Below, in pieces: positions 36,600 through 47,399 of a DNA stretch of 64,000 nt (position 1 is its first letter; each line of letters begins with the position of its first letter). This stretch comes from Symbiodinium microadriaticum (taxonomy: Eukaryota > Sar > Dinophyceae > Suessiales > Symbiodiniaceae). Both the position numbers and the translations under genes were made by a program. The DNA is taken from positions 62,001-126,000 of the forward strand of contig LSRX01001469.1 in assembly GCA_001939145.1 (NCBI GenBank), given 5' to 3'. Below the pieces are notes generated by a model that did not search any database, was not told the DNA's origin, and saw nothing but the letters and a program-made list of their open reading frames with translations.

Positions 36600-37595
36600 A
36601 GCCGTGCTTTCCTCCTGACACCGTTTTCTCCTCAGCCAGGTCTGAAGTCAACCAAGGCAGCTGGCGAACAGCCTGATGCGAAGAACTAGGTCGGTTCTCC
36701 GCCGCTTCAGGCTTTGCGACATTTGCCACCCCTCCACCCACCTGCCGCAGGATGGACTCATTGACCTCGCGTCCCTGAAGCCTCATTGCCATTGCAGAGG
36801 CTGTCCTACAGTAAGACTTGCGATCCGCTGCGGGCCAAGCATGTCCATTAGAACCCGGCTGTGGCGTTCCGAAAGCCTCTGCACGAAAGAGGTTTGCAGC
36901 TCGTCGCTTGGGCTCAAACCTCAAGCCCTGTCCTGAATGAAGATCGCAAAGCATCGAGACTTGCCCTGATAACCAGCGTGGCAATGCGTGGCAACTTGGG
37001 AATGCATGGAACATTCAGCAACACTTCCACGTCCATCACGTCCGTCCTCACAAGGGCATAGCGGCAACAGGACAGGTTGCGCCTCAGCGTCAAGAGAACA
37101 CAGAGGCCGAAAGAGACTCTCTGCTCGTGACTCCGGCGATCCCCAGGCGTAGCTCCGAACATCCGCCAGATCCTGCGCGAAGCAGCAGAATGCTGCAAGG
37201 CTGTTGCGGAGTGCTGCGTCTCGTTGCCTGCGCATCCTGCCCCGGGGAAGGAGCCGGCAAAGCAGCGAGAATTCCAGAAAGCCTGAAGGCCGAGAGAAGA
37301 CATGAAGCCGAAGCAAGAAGAATCAACAGCACACCACAGGCAACCGGCCATTTGCAGCTCTGCTGTTCACTTGCGACATGTCGCACAGATCGAGAGGTAT
37401 CAAATGCCAGGAAATGCAGGCCGGCACAAGCTCAACTGAGGTAATCTTTGGCTGCGTGCGTGATCCTACTCCGTCAGAGGAACTGGTCTCTTTCAGGAGA
37501 AGCTCCGGGTCAAATAATGAAAACTTGGGAATGGGCGTGTTCGCGTCCAACTCACGCAATGGGTCACGGAGCAGATCTGGAAGCTGCAAGGCCAA
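36600..37595 (-). CDS. Unknown multi-exon protein with a hydrophobic segment
   Basis: Protein-like minus-strand segments run in order: 37595-37380 (LQLPDLLRDPLRELDANTPI, then TSVELVPACISWHLIPLDLC); about 37370-37270, a membrane-span or signal-anchor-like segment (VACGVLLILLASASCLLSAF); 37090-36920 (YALVRTDVMDVEVLLNVPCI, then LVIRASLDALRSSF); about 36925-36810 (DELQTSFVQRLSERHSRVLM); and about 36770-36600 (REVNESILRQVGGGVANVAK) to a stop. They are in several frames, as expected with short introns. No domain is recognised. Confidence 0.45.
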
Positions 37596-38049
37596 GCGTG
37601 CCTGCCACTGTAACCGTTGTCCATAGTTGCACCTTTATGCCTTGCCTCTCTCAACCAGCGTCACTGAGCTTATGGCCTGGAGTCGATCTATAAGATCGTC
37701 ACACCGGCTACTGACAGCGGACAGAACAGTGGCCTCCAGGTCCGAATTTCAAAACGATGCTTGCGAGGCAATCCTCCGTGCAGCCACGGGACACTGTGGT
37801 GACCACTGCTGGGATCACTTCCGTGAGCCACCCAAACTAGCCTGGCATGCAGTCATCAGGTGAAGAGGGTCACCAAGACCCAAGGCGGGCTAACATCTGC
37901 CTTGTCTGCTCCCGCATCCACAGCTGCAACAGCCAGGGTGTGAGTCCGAACATAGCCCCCACAGCATCAACATCCTGGCCGCGGAGGCTTGAATGGGTTT
38001 TACACACGTTGCTTCCTTTCTCCGACTGAAGCAGCACCGTCTGCATGCG

Positions 38050-38760
38050 TCTGCCAAGCTGAAGCCTGCCTCTTCACGGAGCTCCTGCATCATCTGTCGC
38101 AGCAGATGGCTTCCCAGACCCCGTCGCTGCACAGCCTGGGAACGATTCTGACAAGGTGAGGCCCAAGCATCTAGAAGGGCTGTTGCCAGCTGTGGCAAGC
38201 GCAGGGTGAACGCAAAGCCGCATGACCTTAGAGAGTCATGCTCTCTAGATTCTCAGTTCGAACTGCCAAACAACCATCTTCTTACATGTCAGCATGGTAC
38301 TGCAGACTCAGACCAGAACACGCGCAAAACGATAGCTTACTCCTTCGCTGAAGCCAGCCTGAGCCAAGACTACCGTGCTCGCTCTTCATCGGACATGCCC
38401 ACACATCCGCACCTCGGAGGCGATGGTCTGTGCCATCAGTTGAGGCGGCACCTTCATCTGCCGAAGATAGACAGCCTTGAGTCTCGATGTCTTGAGCACC
38501 CTTCCAAAACAGGACCCAGCGCCGCCATGCGCCGCCCCAACTAGGCCACCCCACTTCAGCAGTACGCGCGTCGAGAATGGGTTCTTCGATGCCGACGATA
38601 CCCAAACCGACGACATGCGAGTTGTGGCGCAGAACATACCAGCCTGAGATCTTTCCCGTCACCGACATGCCGTCTGAGCCCGTCCGGGCTCTCGCCAAGT
38701 CTCCAAGTGGCTCTCGAATCCGTCCAAGTGGCGAACGTTCGGTGTCTCGAGAAAGCAACG
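38050..38760 (-). CDS. GNAT-family N-acetyltransferase
   Basis: Three exons join to give a canonical GNAT core. The exon ending at 38555 gives KISGWYVLRHNSHVVGLGIV and ILDARTAE. A 24-nt exon (38226-38203) gives VMRLCVHP. The exon from 38135 gives AVQRRGLGSHLLRQMMQELR. The joined segment RTAE-VMRLCVHP-AVQRRGLGSHLL is motif A (V-x-P followed by the acetyl-CoA pyrophosphate loop Q/R-x-x-G-x-G). The introns are 38554-38227 (328 nt, GT-AG) and 38202-38136 (67 nt, GC-AG); both acceptors are AG followed by G. Upstream, 39010-38850 (TDLVSFVGALRPWQQLLQVN) may be an N-terminal exon. The substrate is unknown. The 3' end was not resolved. Confidence 0.65.
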
Positions 38761-38840
38761 CAAATCAGACGGCTTTGTCCTCAGAAGTGACGACATCTGA
38801 GGGATCGTGACCGTCCGTTGCAAGGATGTGGACGTGCAAA

Positions 38841-39312
38841 CTAGGAAATCCACTTGTAGTGACTGCAACGAAGCAAGCCAAAGAGCTGCTCCAGTTGGCG
38901 GTCGTTCACCTGCAAGAGCTGCTGCCAAGGCCTCAAGGCCCCGACAAAACTCACGAGATCGGTGCCTCGGCAGACAAATCTTCCTGAAGGTGCTCGAAGG
39001 AGACTGTTTCTGACGACGCCCCTCTCGAGGCACAAGTTCTCGTGCATGTGACATGTTGACATTGCTATACGGGCCTGCGACTTCAGCTGGGGGAGCCGGC
39101 TGCGCCTTACGCAATCTTGCGCACATCACGCTAAATGAGAGAGTCATGGATGTGCTTATATAACCATAGCAAGGCCGCTCCCATGTGTGCCAACACGCAT
39201 GGAGATGCCGTGCTCCCCTTTGACACCAGGCAGGGCCGGAACATGCTGCAGATGCAACATGACGAGAACCTTGCTGAATCTCCACCCGGACCTCCCTCCC
39301 TTCAGGAGGCAA
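38841..39312 (-). CDS. Possible upstream exons of the GNAT gene
   Basis: The frame 39062-38841 (GTDLVSFVGALRPWQQLLQV, then NDRQLEQLFGLLRCSHYKW) is protein-like and lies 5' of the acetyltransferase core on the same strand. A second frame (39312-38659) overlaps it. I cannot tell which is used or whether this belongs to the same gene. Confidence 0.3.
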
Positions 39313-39725
39313 GTTCCGTTCCTACCAATTACTACATTTGCATAGCCCTGACGAGTGGGCCCGGTTACATTGAGCTGCCACTGGTCACCAATGCACCTCC
39401 TGCTTGTGGGGAGGGCACCCTGGCCACGGCTCAGCATTTAAGAAATCCCAGAGAAAGCCTACAGCTCTCTTCGAGAGAGCGTGGCTTCACTTCAAAAATC
39501 CCACTAAAAGCGGTCGCGCCCGTCGACCAACGCACCGAGGGCGCCAACGATGCTTGGACCTAACCTGTTCAGGAAAAGCGAGAGCGAGACAACCTGGACA
39601 TCGCCATGATGTGAAAACAGAGCCTTCGAATCACCTTCTGAACGAAAACCTGAAAGAAGCGCAGCGTGAGTCCTTGGCAACCCCACAGAAAATGTCTGAA
39701 AGCGGTTAGACCTACCTCCCAACAC
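39156..39725 (-). other. Weak minus-strand frames, gene status unclear
   Basis: Segments 39725-39504 (RFQTFSVGLPRTHAALLSGF) and 39437-39156 (GYANVVIGRNGTCLLKGGRS) are open but match nothing. Composition alone does not settle coding. Confidence 0.25.
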
Positions 39726-39789
39726 TCTTCAACCAATGCTTGGACTCCGACCTTTAGAGGAGTGGTCGCCCATGTCACCTGGCTGGGGG

Positions 39790-40130
39790 GTTAGGATGCC
39801 CAGCTTTTTTGAGCTGCGGGTTTATGTGTGACCGGAGAAACACACATGCCCAGGTCACACTGCAGCTGCTGGGTGTCATCGTAGATATTCTCAAGCTCGC
39901 CTGCGTCCGCAACGGAGACGGGGGTTACAGTCACAAGGTTGGCACGGCCTGTGAACTTGTGGAAGTTCTTGCGCACCTCAGGCAGGACCTCCCTCAAGTC
40001 CTTGCGACGCCACGGTCAGTGCTTGTCAAGCCAGCTATTACGAGGCTCCTCTGCAAATTCTCGCAAGTCTGAAAAGCGCAGGAAGGTTCGCTGTCCGCGG
40101 TGCTGGCCCGTAGAGTACACCTCTGTACAA
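39790..40130 (-). pseudogene. Coding-like exon with an in-frame TGA, probably a decayed copy
   Basis: A single frame reads RGQRTFLRFSDLREFAEEPR then NSWLDKH, a TGA stop at 40018-40016, then PWRRKDLREVLPEVRKNFHK and FTGRANLVTVTPVSVADAGE to about 39790. Protein character is equally strong on both sides of the stop and the frame does not change. A single base change (TGG to TGA) would explain it. No intron with acceptable ends spans the stop (the only candidate would be 27 nt). The family is not recognised. It is a repeated-gene relic or a transposon-derived exon. Confidence 0.45.
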
Positions 40131-40640
40131 GTGGATCTCTGCGAATGCAGCTGTACAAACTATTCACTTGCTGCAACGTGCCTCGAAGACCTCTGTTATC
40201 AGCGAGACCTATCGGTTGACGCTACCGCCCTCCCGATACTGTCCAGAGCAAGGGCTGTTTGAGATCGACTTCAGTTTGCGTGCTCAACCGTGCTTCCTAG
40301 GTGAGCCTCTTCCTTTAAGGTCTTACGGTTTCAGCTGCTATTCGCCGAACTTGTCTCTGCGCTGTCCAATTTGTCGGATCCATGGAAAGTCCAGATGCAT
40401 CGTACAACAAGACGGACCTGAGAGTCTCTCTCTGGCGGTGCTGGGTCAACGCAATCGTCAGCAGCCTGTCTCTTCTCATGCACCTTGTGGCAAAGGGAAG
40501 GCATGCAATGTGCTCGCCCCTGCCATGCACAGTCACATGCTTTCTGTGCGCGGGCCGTCCTTGTGCACGTCGGGAGGCTGACGCGGCGCAGCGGTCACGG
40601 ACCTGCAACGCTCGAACTTGCGACACTTACGAGTGAAGGG

Positions 40641-41200
40641 CTATTCCGACAGCCTTGCATCTGCAGCTGCATCCTCAACCTCCACGTCACCAGGCGGTGG
40701 GATCTCCGACTTCGACACGACCAAAGTCACCCCATCTGACGTTCTCCTCGGACTCACATCCAGAAGGCTACCTGTCAGAAGCTGAAACAGCGGTCTGCCT
40801 TGCGAAGTGCAAGCCCGCTTCGGAAGCCATATCCTCCAACGCCTCGTAGGACACTGCAACACTAGCCGCTGCAAACATGGACTCACTTTGTAGAATGTTT
40901 CTGCCCCGGTTTCACTGACAAGTTCAGAAGGTAGTAGGCACGCGACCGTCAGCTGCATTGTTGTAAGAGGTGGTCCTAGAGTAAGTCTCTCCTTCGGGTC
41001 CTTGAGAGCCTGCACATCCACGAAGGTCTGCATCTTGCAGAACACGGGTGATTGCAACAAGTCTGTTCACCTTCGCACCTGCATTTTGGCTTGTGCAGCT
41101 GCGAGGAACTCCCGCAGATTTGCAACCTTCAGCAATCGCGCTCGGCCTGAAAAGCATTGCACAAGACTGTGAGAGCAGTACCGTGGCAGGGGCCACTCAT
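40641..41200 (-). CDS. Unknown protein, partial exons
   Basis: The exon ending at 41079 gives RLLKVANLREFLAAAQAKMQ. A GT-AG intron to 41010 (69 nt, AG before G) or to 41034 (45 nt) leads in frame to ALKDPKERLTLGPPLTTMQL and LVSETGAETFY. Further down, SYEALEDMASEAGLHFA ends at an AAG/GC donor-like site, and the frame 40790-40641 (LLTGSLLDVSPRRTSDGVTL, then PPPGDVEVEDAAADARLSE) reaches a stop. The helical LREFLAAAQ segment is distinctive, but no family is recognised. Confidence 0.4.
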
Positions 41201-42339
41201 ACTGGCCTTGTGTTTCCGTCGTTAATCCAAGAGCTGCCGAGGTCTCGTGGACTATGTGCCTCTCCTGCCAATGTTCCACGATGCCTTAAACCTGCTACGA
41301 AGCCCTCAGTTCCGTGGCCCCCACGGTCCACTGGTGCGGTCTCTACTGGTTAATCCCAGTCATGTTTTTAGTTGAACCGCCGCGGTGCTGCGAACACGTG
41401 ACAAACATGAACATCCTCCCTGTGCTCTGCCATCTCTTCGGATAAGGCTCTGCATCTCCCGCTCATCCCGTTCCCACTAGCTCGCCCAAGTCGGAGCCCT
41501 GCTCCTTGCCCATCCCTTTGAACTAATCTCATCGTTGTCGTGTTTGTCTTGTTCCTCCTGGTTGAGCTTGGCCTGGTCTGTTGAAGGTCACGACTCTTCA
41601 AGAATCAACAGCTTCCGCCCCAGCAGCAACTCTCCTGCTCCGACAGATTCGTGCCGAAGTCTACCACCTTCCGGCCACTGGCCAGCTCGGCACGTGTCCA
41701 CCAACATCTCACATAGATCAATGCCAACTCACTGGGCACTCCGCCTCTCCGCCCGCGAGGCGTGCAAGCTGATTGTGCACCTCACGATACTGCCCGCCAT
41801 GCCGCTTTGGCTAGCGAGAATGTATCGCGAGTTGCAGAGGGGTGGTGCGGCGGCCTGCGCCTTGAACTGCTGCAGATTGCAAACCTGCTAGGTTGCCAGA
41901 ATCTGCCCGAGCTCGCGTGGGACGCTGCCACTCTGCAGAACGAGCCTGCAATCCCGAATTGCCGTTTCCACTGACCTTAAGGGATGCCGGTATCCCTGTT
42001 GCCGTCCACCGGCCTCGAGCCGAGATCCGGGCCGAAAGGCCCATCTCCAAGGCCATGGTGTGCACCTTTTTGTGAGGATTCTGATATGCTCTGGCAATGT
42101 CCGACAGTTGCCAGGAGCTCTGATGGCACCAGCTGTCGCTGCGCAGCAGAGAGATTCTCCGACAAGGCCTGAAGAAAAAGACGAAACCGATGGCTGCCCT
42201 GATCTTTTGCGAGGTTACTCCTCTTGGCCCCTTGGCCTTCGACTCCCCCGGCCCGATGTCCAGAAATATCCTGCCCAACAAAAAAAGACTAAGGGCAGCT
42301 CTTCCAGACTTTACAAAGGCGCCCCACGCCTGCGGAGGT

Positions 42340-42545
42340 TCTGTGCAAAGTCTCCCAGGTCGTACGCAACAATTCGTCGCTCGCGACCAAAGCCCTTGCA
42401 CCACATGTGCAAGTTCCAAACAAGCCCAACAGTGAAAGACCATGACTGACGTTGCATTAGGTCCATTGCCTCTGACAGAGTTGTGAGATCCAGCTCTGCA
42501 GCAAGTGCATGAACCACCTCAGCACAAAGTTCTCGAGCACTGAAG
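42340..42545 (-). CDS. Exon of an unknown helical protein
   Basis: After a T-rich tract ending in CAG, the frame reads ARELCAEVVHALAAELDLTT, LSEAMDLMQRQSWSFTVGLV and WNLHMWCKGFGRERRIVAYD. The alternating helices resemble helical-repeat organelle RNA-binding proteins, but this is only an impression. An upstream segment at about 42790-42690 (FADEAGDKLKKLKVRSAVRR) may belong to the same gene. Confidence 0.45.
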
Positions 42546-42799
42546 AAAACCCCATCCCACCACGTCCCATCAAATCAGCAGCTTCGGCTGTGACGAAGCG
42601 TTGCGTCCGCTTCAGAGACTGCGGAAACTCCAGACGACTGTGAGTTCCCTGGTCAGAGATCTTGGGTACATGGTGCATTGGCGGGACATTCCCAAGCAAC
42701 CTCTTCTGACTGCGCTGCGAACCTTGAGCTTCTTCAGCTTGTCGCCGGCTTCGTCAGCGAAGTTGCGGAGGTGGCACACCTACAAGCTACAGTAAACAC

Positions 42800-43500
42800 C
42801 AAAGGTTCCAATCTAAGGTCGGGTCGGTCACGCAAGTTGAAAGGCCGTTGTTTGCAAAGTGCGGAACACCTGTTCCGACGAAGGATTCGAATTTCAGGGT
42901 TCAGGGCTTGTGGGTGTGTGTTGCACCTTCGAGAACTGAGGTGGCGCTTGTCATTCTGTCTCGCTCAGCATGGCTCTATACATGCTAATTGCCGTAGATT
43001 CATTTCGTATCGTGACCTGCTAAGGAGAGCTGAGGCCGGAGCGACGATGGCCTTAGTGTCTCCTCGGGCTCCAGGGTTCAGTGCCACGGTGCCGGAGCGG
43101 CCCAGATCCGCCTCAAGGCTGAGAGGAGGCTGAAGCCAAAGCCAGCTTAGAGATTGCAAGGAGAAACTGTGGACAGTAATGCACAGCTAGGAGAAGCATG
43201 CCTTCGACTTGGATGCCGCGTCGCTCTCCTGAGCCGAAGGCTCTGTCAATCGCAAGCAGGATTTTCTACAACGTTGAAGGGGTTCAGATTTGCTTACAGG
43301 TGCCGTCGACGGACTGATGAGGTGACCACCACCGTTCACGCGCAGAAAGAGTTTGCAAACATGTCTTAGGCCACCGGAAATTCGTATTCTGATTCCTGAT
43401 ACTTGCGGCATTTCATGCTGCCGAGATTCACACGACGGGACCCACAATCCCATCTCATCGGCGATCTCCTTGCATGGCTATGGTCCATGGAGTCCACAAC
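42800..43500. other. Region without a supported gene
   Basis: Short frames only. It may contain the 3' end of the EF-hand-like gene whose main exon stops at 43505. Confidence 0.35.
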
Positions 43501-43504
43501 GACA

Positions 43505-44656
43505 CTACGGAAATGGCAACGAGTCCTCGATTATATCACATTTCTCTTCAGGGAGGAGGCGCTCCGACAGCAACGGTTGCCCTGCTCCGCGAGACAAGAC
43601 GCTTTCTTTGTGGTCGTCGGTCTGCCACTTGGTGAAGGTGTCATTGGCATAAGTCAAGGCATCTCCCTCGGCCAAGGAACCCAAAGCACGCTGAGCTCTC
43701 TTGCGGAAAAGATCTTCCTCTTCCTTGGAGCGGGCATCCTCGTCCGCAGATCTTTCCGCACTGCATACGAGCTGAGGAACCACGGGAACAGAAAGTCTCC
43801 TCGAGCGCCTGCGCTCATTAGGCCCCGGCTGCTCGCAAGGCTTCTGAGGACGGATCGGCCGTTCTGCTTCCAGCTTGTCTGTGCGGCTCTTTACCCGCTG
43901 TGCAATAGTGCCCTGCTCTTTGGCAACCTTTTCGAGCAGCTCCAAAAGCCGACCCTCTTCAAGAGCTTCGAAAAAATGGTTCCACTCCTTCCTTGAGACA
44001 AAACCGTTTACTGGATTCCCGTCCATCAGGTGGAAGACCTGTGCAGGCTTCATGCCTGTGAGCGTCTCCAGATCTATCCTGAGGAGCACCATGCCTGTGG
44101 ACCACACCACATGGCTAAACTTGCCCTTCCGGTGGGTGTCAAACCAGTTGAATGCACGCCTCAGAGATCCGTGCTTGAGCATCAAAATGTAGGCGAGCGC
44201 TTCGATACCAGCTAGGTTCAGCCTCTTTAAGTCCTGATTAAGCTCATCTTGTTGGAGCACCGCTTCCATGTCTGCGCTGTTTAGTTCGTAAAGGTCGAGC
44301 TCGGATGTTGGTGCTGCCAAGGCTTTCAGAAGGTCTTGCGAGACACACGTCGCATCAGTCTCCTGCAAAGGTGGTTGAACGACGACCCCAGTGGGAAGCG
44401 CCTCCTCTACCTCGGTGTGCTTCGCTCCAGGATCCTCGCCTTCGTTGACTGCCAGGGCTGGCTCGCATGGCTCTGATCTTCCTGGGACCATCTCCGGCTC
44501 TGCCGTGTCGAGGACCTGCCAGGGCAGAGCAGATCTGGTGATCCAGCTGGCGCCCTTCTCTTTCTCTTCTTCTCCGAGCATTCTTTTCCGCGGGTGCACC
44601 AAGAGGCAGGGCTCGGACAGCCCAAGGCGAAGCCCTAGCTTTCGCTCGTCGCTCAT
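43505..44656 (-). CDS. EF-hand-like protein with degenerate calcium loops
   Basis: It runs from a true ATG at 44656 to a stop at 43505 (383 residues, no intron needed). The first 100 residues are acidic and disordered. Residues about 135-225 form a helix-loop-helix pair: AFNWFDTHRKGKFSHVVW and QVFHLMDGNPVNGFVSRKEW. These are placed like paired EF hands, but the loops lack acidic residues at positions 3, 5 and 12, so calcium binding is doubtful. The C-terminal third is basic then acidic (ERRRSRRLSVPVV; RSKEEEDLF). The ATG lies only 48 nt after the stop of the MFS gene on the same strand, and an AG immediately precedes it (CATAG then ATG), a possible trans-splice acceptor. The end could alternatively be an exon boundary. 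Confidence 0.65.
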   Translation of the reverse strand: MSDERKLGLRLGLSEPCLLVHPRKRMLGEEEKEKGASWITRSALPWQVLDTAEPEMVPGRSEPCEPALAVNEGEDPGAKHTEVEEALPTGVVVQPPLQETDATCVSQDLLKALAAPTSELDLYELNSADMEAVLQQDELNQDLKRLNLAGIEALAYILMLKHGSLRRAFNWFDTHRKGKFSHVVWSTGMVLLRIDLETLTGMKPAQVFHLMDGNPVNGFVSRKEWNHFFEALEEGRLLELLEKVAKEQGTIAQRVKSRTDKLEAERPIRPQKPCEQPGPNERRRSRRLSVPVVPQLVCSAERSADEDARSKEEEDLFRKRAQRALGSLAEGDALTYANDTFTKWQTDDHKESVLSRGAGQPLLSERLLPEEKCDIIEDSLPFP

Positions 44657-44704
44657 CTATGTACATGTCGAGGCAAAGGCACGCTGGATTTCAGCCGCCT
44701 GCCA

Positions 44705-46042
44705 CTAGCACACTTTAGAATTCTCTTCGTTCAGCGGCAAGTTCTCATCTTCGTTGGCCTGCCGATGGCCTTTCGCATTTTCAGGATCATCAAAACCCAA
44801 GTCTTCAGTTGCACATCCGATGGGAACCATGTCAATAGTGCCGTTCCCAGGCTGCGCTGTGTGCTCCGCCCGCTGCCAGAGCGGACATTGCAGGAGCATC
44901 ACACATAGCAACAGCGCTGCCGCGGTGACGACGAAGGGAAGCCGTCCTTCTGAAAGCAGTACTCCAACCAACGAGGGTGCGGACACATCCGCCACTTCAC
45001 TTATGGAGATGGTCCACAGTGCCGGGCCCAGCAAACTTCCGGCAACCCCACCTGCTGCCTGTGCCGAGTTGAGGAGTCCCATGGCCCAGCCTTGTGCATC
45101 AGCTGGGACGCATAGCGAGGCAGCAATCTCTATACCGGATGTCAAGACACCAACGAAAACCAAGGAAGGCACTCCGAGAAAAACATGCAATAGGTGTGGC
45201 AGCCCCAGAGACTGCTGCCTTGAACCAACGCAAAATCCAAACAATGTGAGGAGTGACAGCCATGCCAGGCCTTGCAGCACCTGCCGCTGTGACATCCTCT
45301 GCGTCCAGCTCGGATACATTGCCAGGGCTATGCTGAAAAGCAACGTGTTTGTTGAGGATAGGAAAGCGAAAGATCTCGCCTCCCAACCGAAGTGAAATTT
45401 AATGTAAATGGGCCACAAGGTCCGGCAAGCTGATTGACAGCAAGAGACTAAACTCAAAGTGCCAGCTGCGACAAGGAAGTCAAAGCTACACCGACTTACA
45501 CTTTGCTCAACATGTCTCTGTGGCTTCGGATCTGACGGTCTGCCTGCGTTGGAGCAGCCTGCTATAAGAATCACAATCCCAACCCAGCAGAAGATTGCAC
45601 AGGTTCCAACCTCGGCCCTGTAACGCAGAAGCTTATCCGCAAATCCCAACAGTTGCAATCCCGAGTCGAGCGCAGGATATAGGAAGCTCCCCAACGTCAA
45701 TAAGGTCATTTGAGCACGTAGCCCCACAACGAGCAGCGCGCGCTTGCTGTGCGGGAGTTCTGACGCGATGTAGCCCTTTACCATGCTCCACTGGCAACTG
45801 CCGCCAATACCCATGAAAAGTTGCGCTGTGATCAAGTGGAGGGGTGTACTGGCAATGGCTCTAATGAGGCAGCCAAATCCGCAAGAAAGCGCCGATAGCA
45901 GAAGGGGCTTCAGCACTCCACGCGAGTCCACCATCCAACCATAAATAGGTGACAGGATCATAGAAGCAGTTCCCATGAAGAAGCTTAAGTAACCAATATC
46001 CATCACTGTCGCACCCAGCTGCAGGAAAAAGAAGGTGATCAC
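44705..46042 (-). CDS. Major facilitator superfamily transporter, all but the N-terminal span
   Basis: One long exon of 445 codons runs from an acceptor (ATGCAG before GTG at 46042) to a stop at 44705. It shows about eleven hydrophobic spans. MFS motif A is in the loop after the second span (SPIYGWMVDSRG), with GGSCQWSMVKGYIASELPHS following. A hydrophilic central loop lies near residues 175-195, and a polar C-terminal tail (FDDPENAKGHRQANEDENLP) ends the protein. It is probably a plasma-membrane or organelle secondary carrier; the substrate cannot be read from sequence. The first span and start codon must be upstream, at 46043-46440 or beyond the assembly gap. Confidence 0.8.
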   Translation of the reverse strand: MITFFFLQLGATVMDIGYLSFFMGTASMILSPIYGWMVDSRGVLKPLLLSALSCGFGCLIRAIASTPLHLITAQLFMGIGGSCQWSMVKGYIASELPHSKRALLVVGLRAQMTLLTLGSFLYPALDSGLQLLGFADKLLRYRAEVGTCAIFCWVGIVILIAGCSNAGRPSDPKPQRHVEQSVSRCSFDFLVAAGTLSLVSCCQSACRTLWPIYIKFHFGWEARSFAFLSSTNTLLFSIALAMYPSWTQRMSQRQVLQGLAWLSLLTLFGFCVGSRQQSLGLPHLLHVFLGVPSLVFVGVLTSGIEIAASLCVPADAQGWAMGLLNSAQAAGGVAGSLLGPALWTISISEVADVSAPSLVGVLLSEGRLPFVVTAAALLLCVMLLQCPLWQRAEHTAQPGNGTIDMVPIGCATEDLGFDDPENAKGHRQANEDENLPLNEENSKVC

Positions 46043-46440
46043 CTGCATCCAGAGGAAGCATGACAAGCATCCTGACAAGGCAAGCGGGAGCGAACCCGTT
46101 GCAGACCAGCTGCCGGGCGATGAATCGAGCTTCCGAAATCAGAGAGCCAAAGCGCCAGCATCAAGGTTCTGCGGGACCAAACAGTGAACCGTCAAAGAGC
46201 TTGGTTGAGAATCACGCGCTTGCAAAACATACAAGAATCTCAAAGAGTCCTGAATCTCGGCTCAGACAACAGGATGGTGAGGAGCTCTCCTTGGCAAAAT
46301 AGGCAGAGCGTATCCCAGATGAAAGATGATGGTTTTCCGATCTCCTGCAAACAAGCGACTCTGCACTCCAATCTGCTCTCGGAGATTCCATCGTGTTCCC
46401 GGAGGAGCAGCATTTTTTGGTGTGTCCATGGCTGTCATGG
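46043..46440. other. Upstream of the MFS exon, first exon not found
   Basis: No convincing exon for the first membrane span was seen. The region runs into the TA repeat and the gap. Confidence 0.35.
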
Positions 46441-46445
46441 CTATC

Positions 46446-46483
<38 letters not shown>

Positions 46484-47395
46484 ATATATATAAATATNNN
46501 NNNNNNNNNNNNNNNNNNNNNNNNNNNNNNNNNNNNNNNNNNNNNNNNNNNNNNNNNNNNNNNNNNNNNNNNNNNNNNNNNNNNNNNNNNNNNNNNNNNN
46601 NNNNNNNNNNNNNNNNNNNNNNNNNNNNNNNNNNNNNNNNNNNNNNNNNNNNNNNNNNNNNNNNNNNNNNNNNNNNNNNNNNNNNNNNNNNNNNNNNNNN
46701 NNNNNNNNNNNNNNNNNNNNNNNNNNNNNNNNNNNNNNNNNNNNNNNNNNNNNNNNNNNNNNNNNNNNNNNNNNNNNNNNNNNNNNNNNNNNNNNNNNNN
46801 NNNNNNNNNNNNNNNNNNNNNNNNNNNNNNNNNNNNNNNNNNNNNNNNNNNNNNNNNNNNNNNNNNNNNNNNNNNNNNNNNNNNNNNNNNNNNNNNNNNN
46901 NNNNNNNNNNNNNNNNNNNNNNNNNNNNNNNNNNNNNNNNNNNNNNNNNNNNNNNNNNNNNNNNNNNNNNNNNNNNNNNNNNNNNNNNNNNNNNNNNNNN
47001 NNNNNNNNNNNNNNNNNNNNNNNNNNNNNNNNNNNNNNNNNNNNNNNNNNNNNNNNNNNNNNNNNNNNNNNNNNNNNNNNNNNNNNNNNNNNNNNNNNNN
47101 NNNNNNNNNNNNNNNNNNNNNNNNNNNNNNNNNNNNNNNNNNNNNNNNNNNNNNNNNNNNNNNNNNNNNNNNNNNNNNNNNNNNNNNNNNNNNNNNNNNN
47201 NNNNNNNNNNNNNNNNNNNNNNNNNNNNNNNNNNNNNNNNNNNNNNNNNNNNNNNNNNNNNNNNNNNNNNNNNNNNNNNNNNNNNNNNNNNNNNNNNNNN
47301 NNNNNNNNNNNNNNNNNATATATATATATATATATATATATATAATGTGCGTGCTGTTATATATATATATATATATAATGTGCGTGCTGTGCCTG
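46441..47395. repeat. TA microsatellite interrupted by an 820-base assembly gap
   Basis: (TA)n lies at 46446-46497, N from 46498 to 47317, and (TA)n again from 47318. To the right of the gap the unit ATAATGTGCGTGCTGT occurs twice, each copy after a TA run, showing that the array is compound. The gap is clearly caused by the repeat. Confidence 0.95.
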
Positions 47396-47399
47396 CATG

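Noticed and set aside
38452-38475. A second 24-nt exon (AVYLRQMK) in the GNAT gene
   Set aside because: It is in phase with AG-G ends, but joining 38555 directly to 38226 gives a more canonical GNAT strand, so I left it out.
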